This document shows, in pieces, positions 34,090 through 44,000 of a stretch of 64,000 nt of DNA. Below the pieces are notes generated by a model. It was not told the DNA's origin and did no database searches. It saw only the letters and a program-made list of their open reading frames with translations. A program made the translations under genes and the position numbers. The stretch lies in the NCBI RefSeq assembly GCF_001040705.1, contig NZ_CVQP01000006.1, positions 115,760 through 179,759 of the forward strand, read 5' to 3'. The DNA comes from Rhodococcus sp. RD6.2. GTDB lineage: Bacteria > Actinomycetota > Actinomycetes > Mycobacteriales > Mycobacteriaceae. How positions within the stretch are numbered: position 1 is the stretch's first letter; each line of letters opens with the position of its first letter.

Positions 34090-36411
34090 CTACGAATCTC
34101 GGCTGCGTTCGACCGACCATGCCGCGATCTGCGCCCGCGAGGTGAAGCCGAGCTTTGCCAGTACGTGTTCGACATGCCCCTGCGCGGTGCGTGGAGAGAT
34201 GACCAACTGCTCGGCGATCGCCTTGTTGGTGAGTCCTTGCGCCACCAGTTCGGCGACCTGCCGCTCGCGCCGGGTCAGGCTCGTCGCGGTAACGACCGGT
34301 TCCGGTTCCGTCTCGCCGTTCTTCTCGCGCAGCGCGAACGAGACCGCACCCGCGAACGTCAGCGCCCGGCCTCGACGAAGCGCAGCTTCGTACCCCCGCT
34401 CGCCGATCGCACCGACGATCTGAAGCCGACACTCGTCGCGGTGCACGAGCAGGCTGGGAAACCGGACCGTGGGGCCGTCCACGATCTGCCACATCGACAT
34501 GGCCGCCCCCCGCAGCGTCGCGGCCCGGTCGAACTCCTGCGCCGCGGCCCCGACCCACGCGAGCACGTCCAGGAACCACGCGGCGCTCAGCGGATCGTCC
34601 ACCGATCGAGTCAACCGCAGACCTTCCTCGAACAACGACACCGCGTGCGCAGGGTCGCCCCGCTGCAACTCCGCCATGCCCGTGGCCCACAACGAGTAGG
34701 TCCGGAAGACGGCTTCACCACAGGGCTCGGTGATGGCCAGCACCTCGGCGTGCCAGGCGGCCGCGCGGGTCACGTCACCGAGTAACGCCGTCGCCAACCC
34801 GAGACCCACCAGATCCTCCACGACCTGCAGGCGCATGCCCTCCGAGCGGAAGACATCGAGGCTCGCCTCCAAGCAGTCGACCGCCCGGCCGAAGTCACCG
34901 GCCGCGGTTGCCAGCAGGCCCTCGACGTGGGTGAGGAAGGCATCCGACACGGCATCGCCAGTGTCCAGGTCGAGCCCGCGCCCCTCCTTCACCCGGGCCA
35001 TCCCGCCCTGGACATCGCCCTGCATCGCGGCCAAGGCGCTGTACGCGTACAGCGCCTTGGTGCGTTCCTCGGCCTCGGCCTCGTACGTGCCCGCCAACGC
35101 ACGTTCCAGCCAGCGGCGTCCCTCGCTGAGTCGCCCGCGGGAGAGCCAGAAGGGATACAACGCGGTGGCCATCCGCAGTCCGGTGACTCCTGGTGCGTTC
35201 CCGGTGATGCTGAACGTCAGCGCATCGCGCAGGTTCGACTGTTCCCGTTCGAGCCTCGCGATCCACGCCACCTGATCTGAGCTGATCCACTCGTCCGCTG
35301 CCCGCACGGCCAGCCGCTCGTACCAGTCTCGGTGCCGCTGGAGAAGGGCCGGGTGCTCGCCGGATTCCCGCAGCTTCTCCTGGCCGTACTCGCGGATGGT
35401 CTCCAGTAGCCGGTACCTCACGACTGGGCCCGGCTCGTCCCGGATCAGGATCGACTTGTCGACCAGGGAGGTCACGCCGTCCAGCAGTTCGGTCCAGGTG
35501 AAGTCATCCGCGCAGATGTCTTCGGCGGCGTCCAACTCGAAGCTGCCCGCGAAGACCGACAGTCGGCGCCACAGCTTCTGTTCCTGTTCCGAGCACAGTT
35601 CGTGGCTCCAGTCGATGCAGGCACGCAGCGACTGCTGCCGTGTCGGTGCGGTACGGCTGCCCCTGTTCAACAACCGATAACGGTCGGTCAGCCGGTGCAG
35701 GATCTGCGCCGCGGACATCGCCCGCAACCGTGCCGCCGCAAGTTCGATCGGCAGGGGAAGGCCGTCCAGCTGGCGGCAGATCCCGATGACATCGCCCTGG
35801 TTCTCCTCGGTGAGTCGGAATTCGGGAACGGCAGACGTGGCCCGTTCGACGAACAGGGTGACCGCCTCGTACTGAGGAAGTCCCTCCAATGACGTCGCCC
35901 GCAGCGAATCCGGCACCGTCAACGGCGGAACCAACAGGATCGCCTCCCCGCCGATGCCGAGGGGCTCCCGGCTTGTTGCGAGTATCCGAAGGTCGGGGCA
36001 CCGGCGCAGCAATGCATCACACAGCACCGCCACGGACTCGACCAGGTGTTCGCAATTGTCCATGACCAGCAGCAGTTGACGGGTGGCGAGATACTCGACC
36101 AGCACGTCCAGGGGTGGGCGCGCCGCGCGGACGCGCAACCCGACGGCGATCGCCACTGCGTCCTTGAGGGACTCCGGGTCGTGGACTTCGGCGAGTTCGA
36201 CCACCCGGACGCCATCAGTGAAGGCCCTGCGTGAATCCTCGGCCACCTTCAGTGCAAGCCGGGTCTTCCCAACCCCGCCGATACCGGTCAAGGACACCAG
36301 GCGCGCGGTGGACAGCAGTCGCCGTGCCTCGGTCACCTGATGGCGGCGGCCGACGAAACTGGTCAACGCGATGGGCAGGTTTCCGCCCCTGCCTCCCGCG
36401 GCAAGCGTCAT
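34090..36411 (-). CDS. LuxR-type regulator with STAND/AAA ATPase domain
   Basis: A 773-aa regulator. The ATPase module (about 15-270) has Walker A LTGIGGVGKTRLA, Walker B LLLVMDNCEH, sensor LATSREPLGI and the LDGLPLPIELAAARL motif. A helical-repeat region (about 350-690) follows. The C-terminal LuxR HTH (about 710-770) has LTRRERQVAELVAQGLTNKAIAEQLVISPRT in consecutive pieces. Such proteins act as ligand-triggered oligomeric activators. The ATG at 36411 begins just before the P-loop domain; a GTG at 36450 is an alternative. It converges with the propeller gene 44 bp away. Confidence 0.88.
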   Translation of the reverse strand: MTLAAGGRGGNLPIALTSFVGRRHQVTEARRLLSTARLVSLTGIGGVGKTRLALKVAEDSRRAFTDGVRVVELAEVHDPESLKDAVAIAVGLRVRAARPPLDVLVEYLATRQLLLVMDNCEHLVESVAVLCDALLRRCPDLRILATSREPLGIGGEAILLVPPLTVPDSLRATSLEGLPQYEAVTLFVERATSAVPEFRLTEENQGDVIGICRQLDGLPLPIELAAARLRAMSAAQILHRLTDRYRLLNRGSRTAPTRQQSLRACIDWSHELCSEQEQKLWRRLSVFAGSFELDAAEDICADDFTWTELLDGVTSLVDKSILIRDEPGPVVRYRLLETIREYGQEKLRESGEHPALLQRHRDWYERLAVRAADEWISSDQVAWIARLEREQSNLRDALTFSITGNAPGVTGLRMATALYPFWLSRGRLSEGRRWLERALAGTYEAEAEERTKALYAYSALAAMQGDVQGGMARVKEGRGLDLDTGDAVSDAFLTHVEGLLATAAGDFGRAVDCLEASLDVFRSEGMRLQVVEDLVGLGLATALLGDVTRAAAWHAEVLAITEPCGEAVFRTYSLWATGMAELQRGDPAHAVSLFEEGLRLTRSVDDPLSAAWFLDVLAWVGAAAQEFDRAATLRGAAMSMWQIVDGPTVRFPSLLVHRDECRLQIVGAIGERGYEAALRRGRALTFAGAVSFALREKNGETEPEPVVTATSLTRRERQVAELVAQGLTNKAIAEQLVISPRTAQGHVEHVLAKLGFTSRAQIAAWSVERSRDS

Positions 36412-36517
36412 CGAACCGTCACTTCCGTCGCTCTGCCCCGACCCCTCCACCGTACGCCCGGAGAGACGGCCGACCGGCTGCGTACGGACGGTCGTGGCGA
36501 GCCGCCCCGCGGGAGGA

Positions 36518-36823
36518 TCACCCTTCCGGAGGTGTTCCTCGTACCCTCGTGAGATCGATTCGGCCGTCGTGGATCGGAACACCCTCGGCGGCAAGCCGTT
36601 CCAACTGCCGCCGCGCAAGGTGCGGCGCCGGCCTCCCCGACGCCGGGACCACGCGGTGCCAGGGCAGGTCCGAGCTGTCGGTCCGCATGATCCAGCCGAT
36701 GGTGCGAGGAGAGCTCAGTCCGGCAGCCGCCGCGAGGTCGCCGTACGTGCTGACCCGGCCGGCCGGAATTGCCGCGACCAGTTCCCGGACGCGTTCGACC
36801 TGCTCCTCCGTGGTCGCGGCCAC
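36518..36823 (-). CDS. Alkyltransferase-like protein (ATL)
   Basis: A 101-aa member of the O6-alkylguanine-DNA alkyltransferase superfamily. The DNA-binding GRVSTYGDLAAAAGL, the arginine finger region SPRTIGWIM and the active-site loop LPWHRVV are clear. The acceptor cysteine of MGMT (PCHRV) is replaced by Trp at residue 55, the hallmark of ATL proteins, which flag alkylated guanine for nucleotide excision repair rather than repairing it. The GTG start abuts the stop of the upstream hydrolase gene with no gap. Corresponds to Rv3204. Confidence 0.9.
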   Translation of the reverse strand: MAATTEEQVERVRELVAAIPAGRVSTYGDLAAAAGLSSPRTIGWIMRTDSSDLPWHRVVPASGRPAPHLARRQLERLAAEGVPIHDGRIDLTRVRGTPPEG

Positions 36824-37600
36824 TTACAGGAGCTTTTCGATCAGTGCGGCGACCTCGGCGGGCCGCGCGTTCGCGACCATGTGATCGACGTCCATCTCCA
36901 CGACCGTCAGGTTGTCGCCGAGGTGCGCGGTCAGTGCCGCGCGGAAGGGCGGTGTCACGTACGGCGGCTGTACCCGCATCGCCTGCACGAGAACCGTGGG
37001 GAGATCAGCCGGGGGCAGCACGATCGGCCGGGCCAGCTCGCCCCATGACGCGATCACGGCGGGAACGGCGTACCGCCAGCCGACGCGTCCGTTCTCCAGA
37101 TCGACGAGATGCTCGGTCATCTCCTCGTCCAGCACGTCGTCGGCGACGTCCGCCCACGCACCGTGCACCTTCTCCGAGCGGGCCTCGGCGGCGTCCGTGT
37201 AGTCGGGGTAGCGCATCGTCAGGTCCGCGATCTCCAGCATCCGCGCCGGGTTCAGGCCTATGGCCGGGTCGAGGAGGACCAGGGCCCGCACCCTCTCCGG
37301 TGCCCGTACCGCCAGGTGCAGCGCGATCGCGCCGCCGTACGAATGCGCGACGACGATCACGCGCTCGTCGACCTCGGCGTCCAGGAGGTCGATCAGCGAG
37401 TCGACCTGGTCGGCGATGCCCCATGGCGGGCTCCACGTGGAACGGCCGTGGCCGCGGAGGTCGGGGGCGATCATCCGAACTTGCGGCAGATGCCCGTCGG
37501 CGAGATGCCGCCACCGCCTGCCGTGCCCGGTGAGACCGTGCAGGGCCAGCACGGGAGTCCCGTCCTCGGGACCGAAACGATGGATCTTCAGGTCGGACAC
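36824..37600 (-). CDS. Alpha/beta hydrolase (LipV-like)
   Basis: A 258-aa hydrolase. LALHGLTGHGRRW gives the oxyanion-hole region, VVAHSYGGAIAL the nucleophile serine (about residue 94), and VDHMVANARP the catalytic histidine near the C-terminus. It corresponds to Rv3203 (lipV), described as an esterase or lipase; the substrate here is unknown. It is divergent from adnA and immediately upstream of the ATL gene. Confidence 0.88.
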   Translation of the reverse strand: MSDLKIHRFGPEDGTPVLALHGLTGHGRRWRHLADGHLPQVRMIAPDLRGHGRSTWSPPWGIADQVDSLIDLLDAEVDERVIVVAHSYGGAIALHLAVRAPERVRALVLLDPAIGLNPARMLEIADLTMRYPDYTDAAEARSEKVHGAWADVADDVLDEEMTEHLVDLENGRVGWRYAVPAVIASWGELARPIVLPPADLPTVLVQAMRVQPPYVTPPFRAALTAHLGDNLTVVEMDVDHMVANARPAEVAALIEKLL

Positions 37601-37763
37601 GCAGTCATTGTGGCCGACAGGACCGTCATCGCGCGCTTTCGCCCCCCTGACGGAGACGGCCGTGCGCCTCCCGGGTGTGCCAGGTCACGCCGCTCGTCCA
37701 CGGTCTGCCCAGGGGCCGTGGTGGTGTGCCGGACTGTCGGTGGTCCGTGGTGGAATTCCGGGC

Positions 37764-40700
37764 ATGGATCGGGAGCGGACGCGCGAGCGGGCGGAGCGGC
37801 CGGCCACCACCCTGGTGCGCCGCGCTCCGCGACTCCCACACACCCGCACCTGGGGTCCCGAGGTGGCGCCCCTGCTGGCCGCGTCAGCCGGTATCGGTGT
37901 GGCCACTCGGCGCCCGTGGCAGGTGCTCGGCGGGCCGGGAACGGGCAAGACGGCGCTCATCGTCGATCTGGCCGCGTCGCGCATCGGCGGCCCGGGTGGC
38001 GATCCGGAATCCGTTCTGGTGCTGACCCATTCGCGTAAGGCTGCACTGTCGGTGCGGGAGGAGATCACCACGGCGTTGCTCGGCGTCGGGTCGTCCCGTG
38101 CCACCCGGGAGCCGCTGGTGCGGACCGTGCATTCCTACGCCTTCGCGGTGCTGCGACTGCAGGCCGCCGCGCACTCCAATCCACCGCCGCGGCTGATCAC
38201 CGGGGCCGAGCAGGACGCAGTCCTGCGGGAGTTGCTCCGCGGTGACATCGAGGACGGAGCCGGGTACTGGCCGGAGCGGCTGCGTCCGGCTCTCCCGATG
38301 GTCGGGTTCGCGGCGCAGTTGCGGGACCTGATGCTGCGTGCGGGCGAGCGGGGACTCGGCCCCGAGGACCTCGAACGACTCGGGCTCGAACACGACCGGC
38401 CGGAGTGGGTTGCGGCCGGCCGGTTCGTGACGCGATACGAGCAGGTGATGCTGCTTCGTGGTTCGGTCGGAGTCGAGGCACCGGAGGCGACCGCGCCCGC
38501 GCTCGACGCCGCCGAACTAGTCGGTGCCGCGCTGGACGCCTTCGCGACCGACCCCGACCTGCTGGCCCGCGAACGAGCCAGGATCCGGTGTCTCCTGGTC
38601 GACGACGCCCAACACCTCGATCCGCAGGCCGCGGAGTTGGTTGGGTTGCTGGGCGGTGGCGCCGACCTGTCGGTGGTCGCGGGAGATCCGGACCAGGCGG
38701 TGTTCGGATTCCGCGGGGCGGACGCGCGCTATCTCACCGAGCTCGCCGAGCCCGGCGACGACCACCGCATCGTACTGGCCACGAATCACCGTAACGCTCA
38801 ACGGATTGCGACGGTCGCGGCGCGGGTGACCGGTCGATTGTCTGGCTCGTCGTCGCATCGTGGCGCGGCCCCCGCCGCCACCGACGACGGCCGCGCGTCG
38901 GTCGCGGTGTTGCCCGCGGCAGGACGGGAATCGGCACTCATCGCGGACACGCTGCGCCGGGCGCACCTCCACGACGGAGTGCCGTGGTCGCGGATGGCGG
39001 TGATCGTGAGGTCCGTTCCACGGGTGCTGCCGCCACTGCGCCGTGCACTCCTGGCGGCGGGTGTGCCCCTGTCCACCGCGGGATCGGAGCTGCCACTGGC
39101 CCGTCAGCACGCGGTCGGTGCGCTGCTGCTCGCGCTTCGCGCAACGGCGGGGGGTTCGTTCACCGGTGAGGACGCCCTGGCCCTGGTGTCGGGCCCGGTC
39201 GGCGGCGCCGACCCGGTCACCCTGCGTCGCCTGCGCCGTGGGCTTCGCCGCGTCGAACTCGCCGCAGGTGGCGACCGGGATTCGGCCGAACTCGTCCGGG
39301 CGCTTGTCGTCGACGGCGAGCAGGCACACCAGGAGTTGGTGGACGGGCTCACCGAGGGGGAGTTCGGTGCACTGCGACGCCTGCTGACCGTGCTCGCGCG
39401 CGCCCGCACCGCACACACCCAGGGGCGAGGCGTCGAAGCCGTGCTGTGGGCGTGCTGGCAGGCGACCGGTCTCGAGAGGAGGTGGGCGGCGGCGTCCCTG
39501 CGTGGTGGTCCGATCGGGGCCCAGGCGGATCGGGACCTCGACGCCGTGGTCGCGTTGTTCGATGCCGCCGCGAACCACGTCGACCGGCTTCCCCGGGCGA
39601 GCCTGCTCGGATTCGTGGAATACCTTGTCGATCAAGAGATCCCGAGCGATGCCCGATCGGCTGCGGCCGCGCAGGAATCGGTGTCCGTGCTCAGTGCGCA
39701 CGCCGCGGCGGGACGCGAGTGGGACGTCGTCGTGGTTGCGGGAGTTCAGGAGGGACTGTGGCCCGGACTTCGTCCCCGCGGAACCCTGCTCGGTACCGAG
39801 TTGCTCGTCGACCTCACCGCGGGGATCGCCGACCCCGGTGACACCACCCTGTCCCGAACGGCGCCGCTGCTCGCGGAGGAACGGCGCCTGTTCCTGCTCG
39901 CATGCAGTCGGGCACGTCGCACGCTGCTGGTGACGGCGGTGCGTTCGGCGGGCGGCGACAGCGATCTCGAACCGTCCCGCTTCGTCGACGAGCTGCTCGG
40001 TGCGGACACCGAACTCGACGAACCCGTCGCCGACCTGGCGCCGGAACTGCCGAATCGGGTGCTGGCGCTGCCCGCCCTGATCGCCGAGCTCCGCCGGGTC
40101 GTCTGCGATCCCGATCTCGCCGAAACCGATCCGGCCAAGCAGCAGCGTGCCGCCATCCAGTTGGCGCGGCTGGCCGACGCCGGCGTGCGCGGTGCTCACC
40201 CCGAGCAGTGGTACGGCGTCGACGACCCCAGCACGGCGGACCCACTGTGGCGCCCCGACGACGGCCCCGTACCCCTGTCTCCCTCCACGATCGAACAACT
40301 CGACACCTGCCCGCTTCGGTGGGCACTCGAACGACACGGCGGAAGCGACGGGGAGAACACCCACGCCGTCGCGGGCACCCTCGTGCACACCCTCGTGCAG
40401 GCTGTGGCCGGGAAGATGCCACCCGACCAGGTGCGCCGAGCCCTCGCAAGTGCGTGGGACGCCGTCGATCTCGGTTCGCAGTGGTACTCGCGCCGCGAGA
40501 TGAACCGCACCGCACAGATGATCGACACCTTCTCGGAGTGGTTGCGGCGCAGTCGCGGCGAACTGACCGAGGTCGGAGTCGAGGTCGCCGTCGACGGTGT
40601 GCTCGAGGCGCGCACCGAGGGGGAACCGGCGGTACTTCTGCGGGGTCGCATCGACCGCCTCGAGCACGACGCGGACGGTCGGCCCGTCGTCGTGGACGTC

Positions 40701-41051
40701 AAGACCGGACGCAACCCGGTCAGCAAGGAGGCCGCGCAGTCGCACGCCCAGCTCGCCACCTACCAGCTCGCGGCGACGCGCGGCGCGATCGACGGTGAGC
40801 CCGCCGGACCGGCCGGTGGAGCGCGACTCGTGTTCGTCGCCAAGGCCCACCGGACGGACGGTGCCACGCAGCGAGCGCAGGCACCGCTGACGGAGGAGAC
40901 CGAGGAGCAGTGGCTCGACACGGTGCACGCCGCGGCCGCCGCCACCCAGGGTCCCCGCTACCTCGCGCGTCCGAACGACGGGTGTCGTCACTGCCCGGTC
41001 CGGTCGAGTTGCCCGGCGAGGGAAGAGGGACGGCAGGTGACGCAGTCGTGA
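37764..41051 (+). CDS. adnA: AdnA subunit of the AdnAB helicase-nuclease
   Basis: A 1095-aa protein. The UvrD-like motor has Walker A GGPGTGKTAL (about residues 56-65), RKAALSVREEI, GDPDQAVFGFRGAD and ATNHRN. Motif II reads LLVDDAQH, a weak DEXX box consistent with AdnA being the less active motor. The C-terminal RecB-type nuclease has VVDVKTGR and cysteines in DTCPLRWALE and CRHCPVRSSC that fit an iron-sulfur cluster. With AdnB it resects double-strand breaks in mycobacteria. The ATG at 37764 fits the mycobacterial protein start; upstream in-frame sequence is antisense to lipV. Confidence 0.92.
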   Translation: MDRERTRERAERPATTLVRRAPRLPHTRTWGPEVAPLLAASAGIGVATRRPWQVLGGPGTGKTALIVDLAASRIGGPGGDPESVLVLTHSRKAALSVREEITTALLGVGSSRATREPLVRTVHSYAFAVLRLQAAAHSNPPPRLITGAEQDAVLRELLRGDIEDGAGYWPERLRPALPMVGFAAQLRDLMLRAGERGLGPEDLERLGLEHDRPEWVAAGRFVTRYEQVMLLRGSVGVEAPEATAPALDAAELVGAALDAFATDPDLLARERARIRCLLVDDAQHLDPQAAELVGLLGGGADLSVVAGDPDQAVFGFRGADARYLTELAEPGDDHRIVLATNHRNAQRIATVAARVTGRLSGSSSHRGAAPAATDDGRASVAVLPAAGRESALIADTLRRAHLHDGVPWSRMAVIVRSVPRVLPPLRRALLAAGVPLSTAGSELPLARQHAVGALLLALRATAGGSFTGEDALALVSGPVGGADPVTLRRLRRGLRRVELAAGGDRDSAELVRALVVDGEQAHQELVDGLTEGEFGALRRLLTVLARARTAHTQGRGVEAVLWACWQATGLERRWAAASLRGGPIGAQADRDLDAVVALFDAAANHVDRLPRASLLGFVEYLVDQEIPSDARSAAAAQESVSVLSAHAAAGREWDVVVVAGVQEGLWPGLRPRGTLLGTELLVDLTAGIADPGDTTLSRTAPLLAEERRLFLLACSRARRTLLVTAVRSAGGDSDLEPSRFVDELLGADTELDEPVADLAPELPNRVLALPALIAELRRVVCDPDLAETDPAKQQRAAIQLARLADAGVRGAHPEQWYGVDDPSTADPLWRPDDGPVPLSPSTIEQLDTCPLRWALERHGGSDGENTHAVAGTLVHTLVQAVAGKMPPDQVRRALASAWDAVDLGSQWYSRREMNRTAQMIDTFSEWLRRSRGELTEVGVEVAVDGVLEARTEGEPAVLLRGRIDRLEHDADGRPVVVDVKTGRNPVSKEAAQSHAQLATYQLAATRGAIDGEPAGPAGGARLVFVAKAHRTDGATQRAQAPLTEETEEQWLDTVHAAAAATQGPRYLARPNDGCRHCPVRSSCPAREEGRQVTQS

Positions 41052-44000
41052 CCGGCACCGCGAGAACCAGAATCACCCCGGCCGAGCTGGCCACGGCGCT
41101 CGGCCAGTTCCCGCCGACACCGGAACAGGCCGCGGTCATCGCAGCGCCACCCGGTCCGACCCTCGTCGTCGCGGGTGCCGGGGCCGGGAAGACCGAGACG
41201 ATGGCAGCCAGGGTCGTGTGGCTGGTGGCGAACGAGCTTGCGCACCCGGACCAGGTACTCGGTCTGACCTTCACGCGAAAAGCAGCGCAGCAGTTGACCT
41301 CCCGGATCCGGCAACGGCTCGCTCGGCTCGCCGATCCGCGGGTGACCCGCAGCCTGGGTCTGAGCGAGGACCTCCGGAACCGGATCCTGTCCGGTGAACC
41401 GGAGGTCAGCACGTATCACTCGTACGCGGGACGCCTCCTCACCGAACACGGTCTCCTGCTGCCGATCGAACCGTCCTCGGATCTTCTGTCCGAGACGGCG
41501 CTGTGGCAGCTCGCCCACCGCGTCGTCAGCTCCTGGGACGGAGATCTCGACACCGACCGCAATCCCACGTCGCTCACCGAAGCGGTGCTCGCACTGTCCG
41601 GTCAGCTCGCCGAGCACCTCGTCGAACCCGGCGATCTCCGTGAGGCCCACACCGAGCTCGACAAGCTGATCCACGCACTTCCGGCGGGACCGCGGCAACG
41701 CGGCGGACCGAAGAAGGAGCTACTGGACATCCTGTCCGCGCAGCACGAGCGGGTGGAGCTGCTCCCGCTGGTGCAGCGGCTCTCCGACACCCTGCGACGG
41801 GAAGGTGCGCTCGACTTCGGCAGTCAGATGTCGCTGGCCGCGCGCGTCGCGGCCGAACACCCCGAGGTCGGCCGCTCGGAACGCGAACGATTCCGGGTGG
41901 TGCTGCTCGACGAGTACCAGGACACCGGTCACGCCCAGCGGGTCCTGCTGTCCTCCCTGTTCGGTGGTGGCGAGGACGGACACCTCGCGCTCACCGCGGT
42001 CGGTGATCCCATGCAGTCGATCTACGGGTGGCGCGGTGCGTCTGCGGCGAACCTGCCGCGTTTCGCGACCGACTTCCCGCTCCCGGACGGCCGACCGGCG
42101 CCGAGGTTGGAGCTGCTCACCAGCTGGCGAAATCCCGCGGAGGCGCTGGAACTCGCCAACGCCGCATCGGCGCCGCTGCGTGAACGAGGCGTGCCCGTTC
42201 CCGAGTTGCGGCCGAAGCCCGACGTCGAACCGGGCGACATCCGCATCGCGCTGCACCTCGACGTGGAACGCGAGCGGGAGTGGGTCGCAGACAGGTTCGC
42301 AGCGGAATACGCCGCCGCCCGGGAGCGTGATGAAAGTCCGCCGACCGCTGCGGTGCTGATCCGGCGCAACGCCGACGCCGCACCCGTCGCCGCGGCACTT
42401 CGTCGCCGCGGCCTCCCCGTCGAGGTGGTCGGGCTCGGTGGGCTCCTCCACGTTCCCGAGGTCGCGGACGTGATCGCGATGCTGCGGCTCGTCGCGGACC
42501 CGCTCGCGGGCAGCGCCGCCGTTCGGGTACTCACCGGGGCGCGCTGGCAGGTCGGGGTCGCGGATCTGGCGGCGCTGTGGCGTCGTGCGCGCGCACTCGC
42601 GGTCGGTGCGGCCCGCAGTGCGGGGGGTGCGGTCACCGACTCCGACAGTCTCGACCAGGCACTCGATTCCGCGCTGCCCGGCGAACACGCCGAGCAGGCG
42701 GGACTCGCCGATGCGATCGCCGATCCCGGTGCGAGGGAACGCTACTCGGCGCTCGGCTACCGTCGGATCACCTCGCTCGCGGCGGAACTGACGTCCCTGC
42801 GTGAACGAATCGGTCAGCCCCTCACCGAACTCGTCGCCGAGGTGGAACGGGTCCTCGGCATCGGAATCGAGGCGCAGGCACGGCTGCCGTGGTTGCGTGC
42901 CGGGGGAGCGGGCCGTGAGCACCTCGACGCGTTCGCCGACGTCGTAGCGGGCTATGCCCGCAACTCCTCCGCGACGCTGACCGGACTGCTGGCCTTCCTC
43001 TCCGCGGCCGAGACCGTCGAGAACGGTTTGGCCCCCGGCGAAGTGGAGGTTGCGCGGGACCGGGTGCAGGTGCTGACCGTGCACTCGGCGAAGGGCCTCG
43101 AGTGGCAGGTGGTGGCGGTCCCACACGTCGTCGAGGGCGTGTTCCCGTCGGGCACCGCGACCGGTACGTGGCTGGGTGCGATCGCGGAACTGCCGCCGCA
43201 CCTGCGCGGCGACCGCGCCGACGCCGCCGACGGATCGGACGGTGTCCCCGTTCCGGACCTCGAGAACGTCTACGACCGTAAGGATCTCGAAGACGCATTG
43301 GCCGCGCACAAGGACGCGCTCGCTCGCCGCAAGCTCGACGAGGACCGGCGACTGTTCTATGTCGCACTCACTCGAACCGAGCGCGCGCTGTACGTGTCCG
43401 GGCATCACTGGGGTGAGACGGGGTCGACACCGAAGGGGCCGTCCGATTTCCTCGAGGAGATGCGCTCCGTCGTCGAGTCGGCGGCGCGGGAGGGCAGGGT
43501 GCTCGGCGTCGTCGAGCAGTGGGAGGCGGAGCCGGAGGCGGATGCGTCCAACCCGCTGACCGCGGAGGTGGTTGCCGCGGAGTGGCCGCGCGATCCCCTG
43601 GGCGACCGACGAGCCGGTGTCTCACGTGGCGCGGACCTGGTGCTCGCCGCGCTCGGCCGGGCCCCTTCGGCCGCGGATGCACCGGACCGGTCCGGGGAAG
43701 CCCCCGATGACGGCGAACACGACGAGGACTCGCCTTCCGACGACCCGGAGGGCTGGGCCGCCGACGTCGAGGCGCTCCTCGCCGAACGAGCCGCTCGTGC
43801 CGCCGCTCGTGCCGAGGTGACGTTGCCCGGCCAGATGTCCGTCAGCCAACTCGTCGATCTGGCTGCTGCGCCCGACGAGCTCGCCGCGCGCCTCCGGCGT
43901 CCGCTGCCGTTCCCGCCGAATCCTCTGGCGCGCAGGGGAACGGCCTTCCACGCGTGGATCGAACGCCGGTTCGGGGCAACTCGTCTCCTCGACATGGACG

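Noticed and set aside
38517-40991. 824-aa open frame antisense to adnA
   Set aside because: A by-product of high GC on the opposite strand. It has no family motifs, while the sense frame shows a full set of helicase and nuclease motifs.
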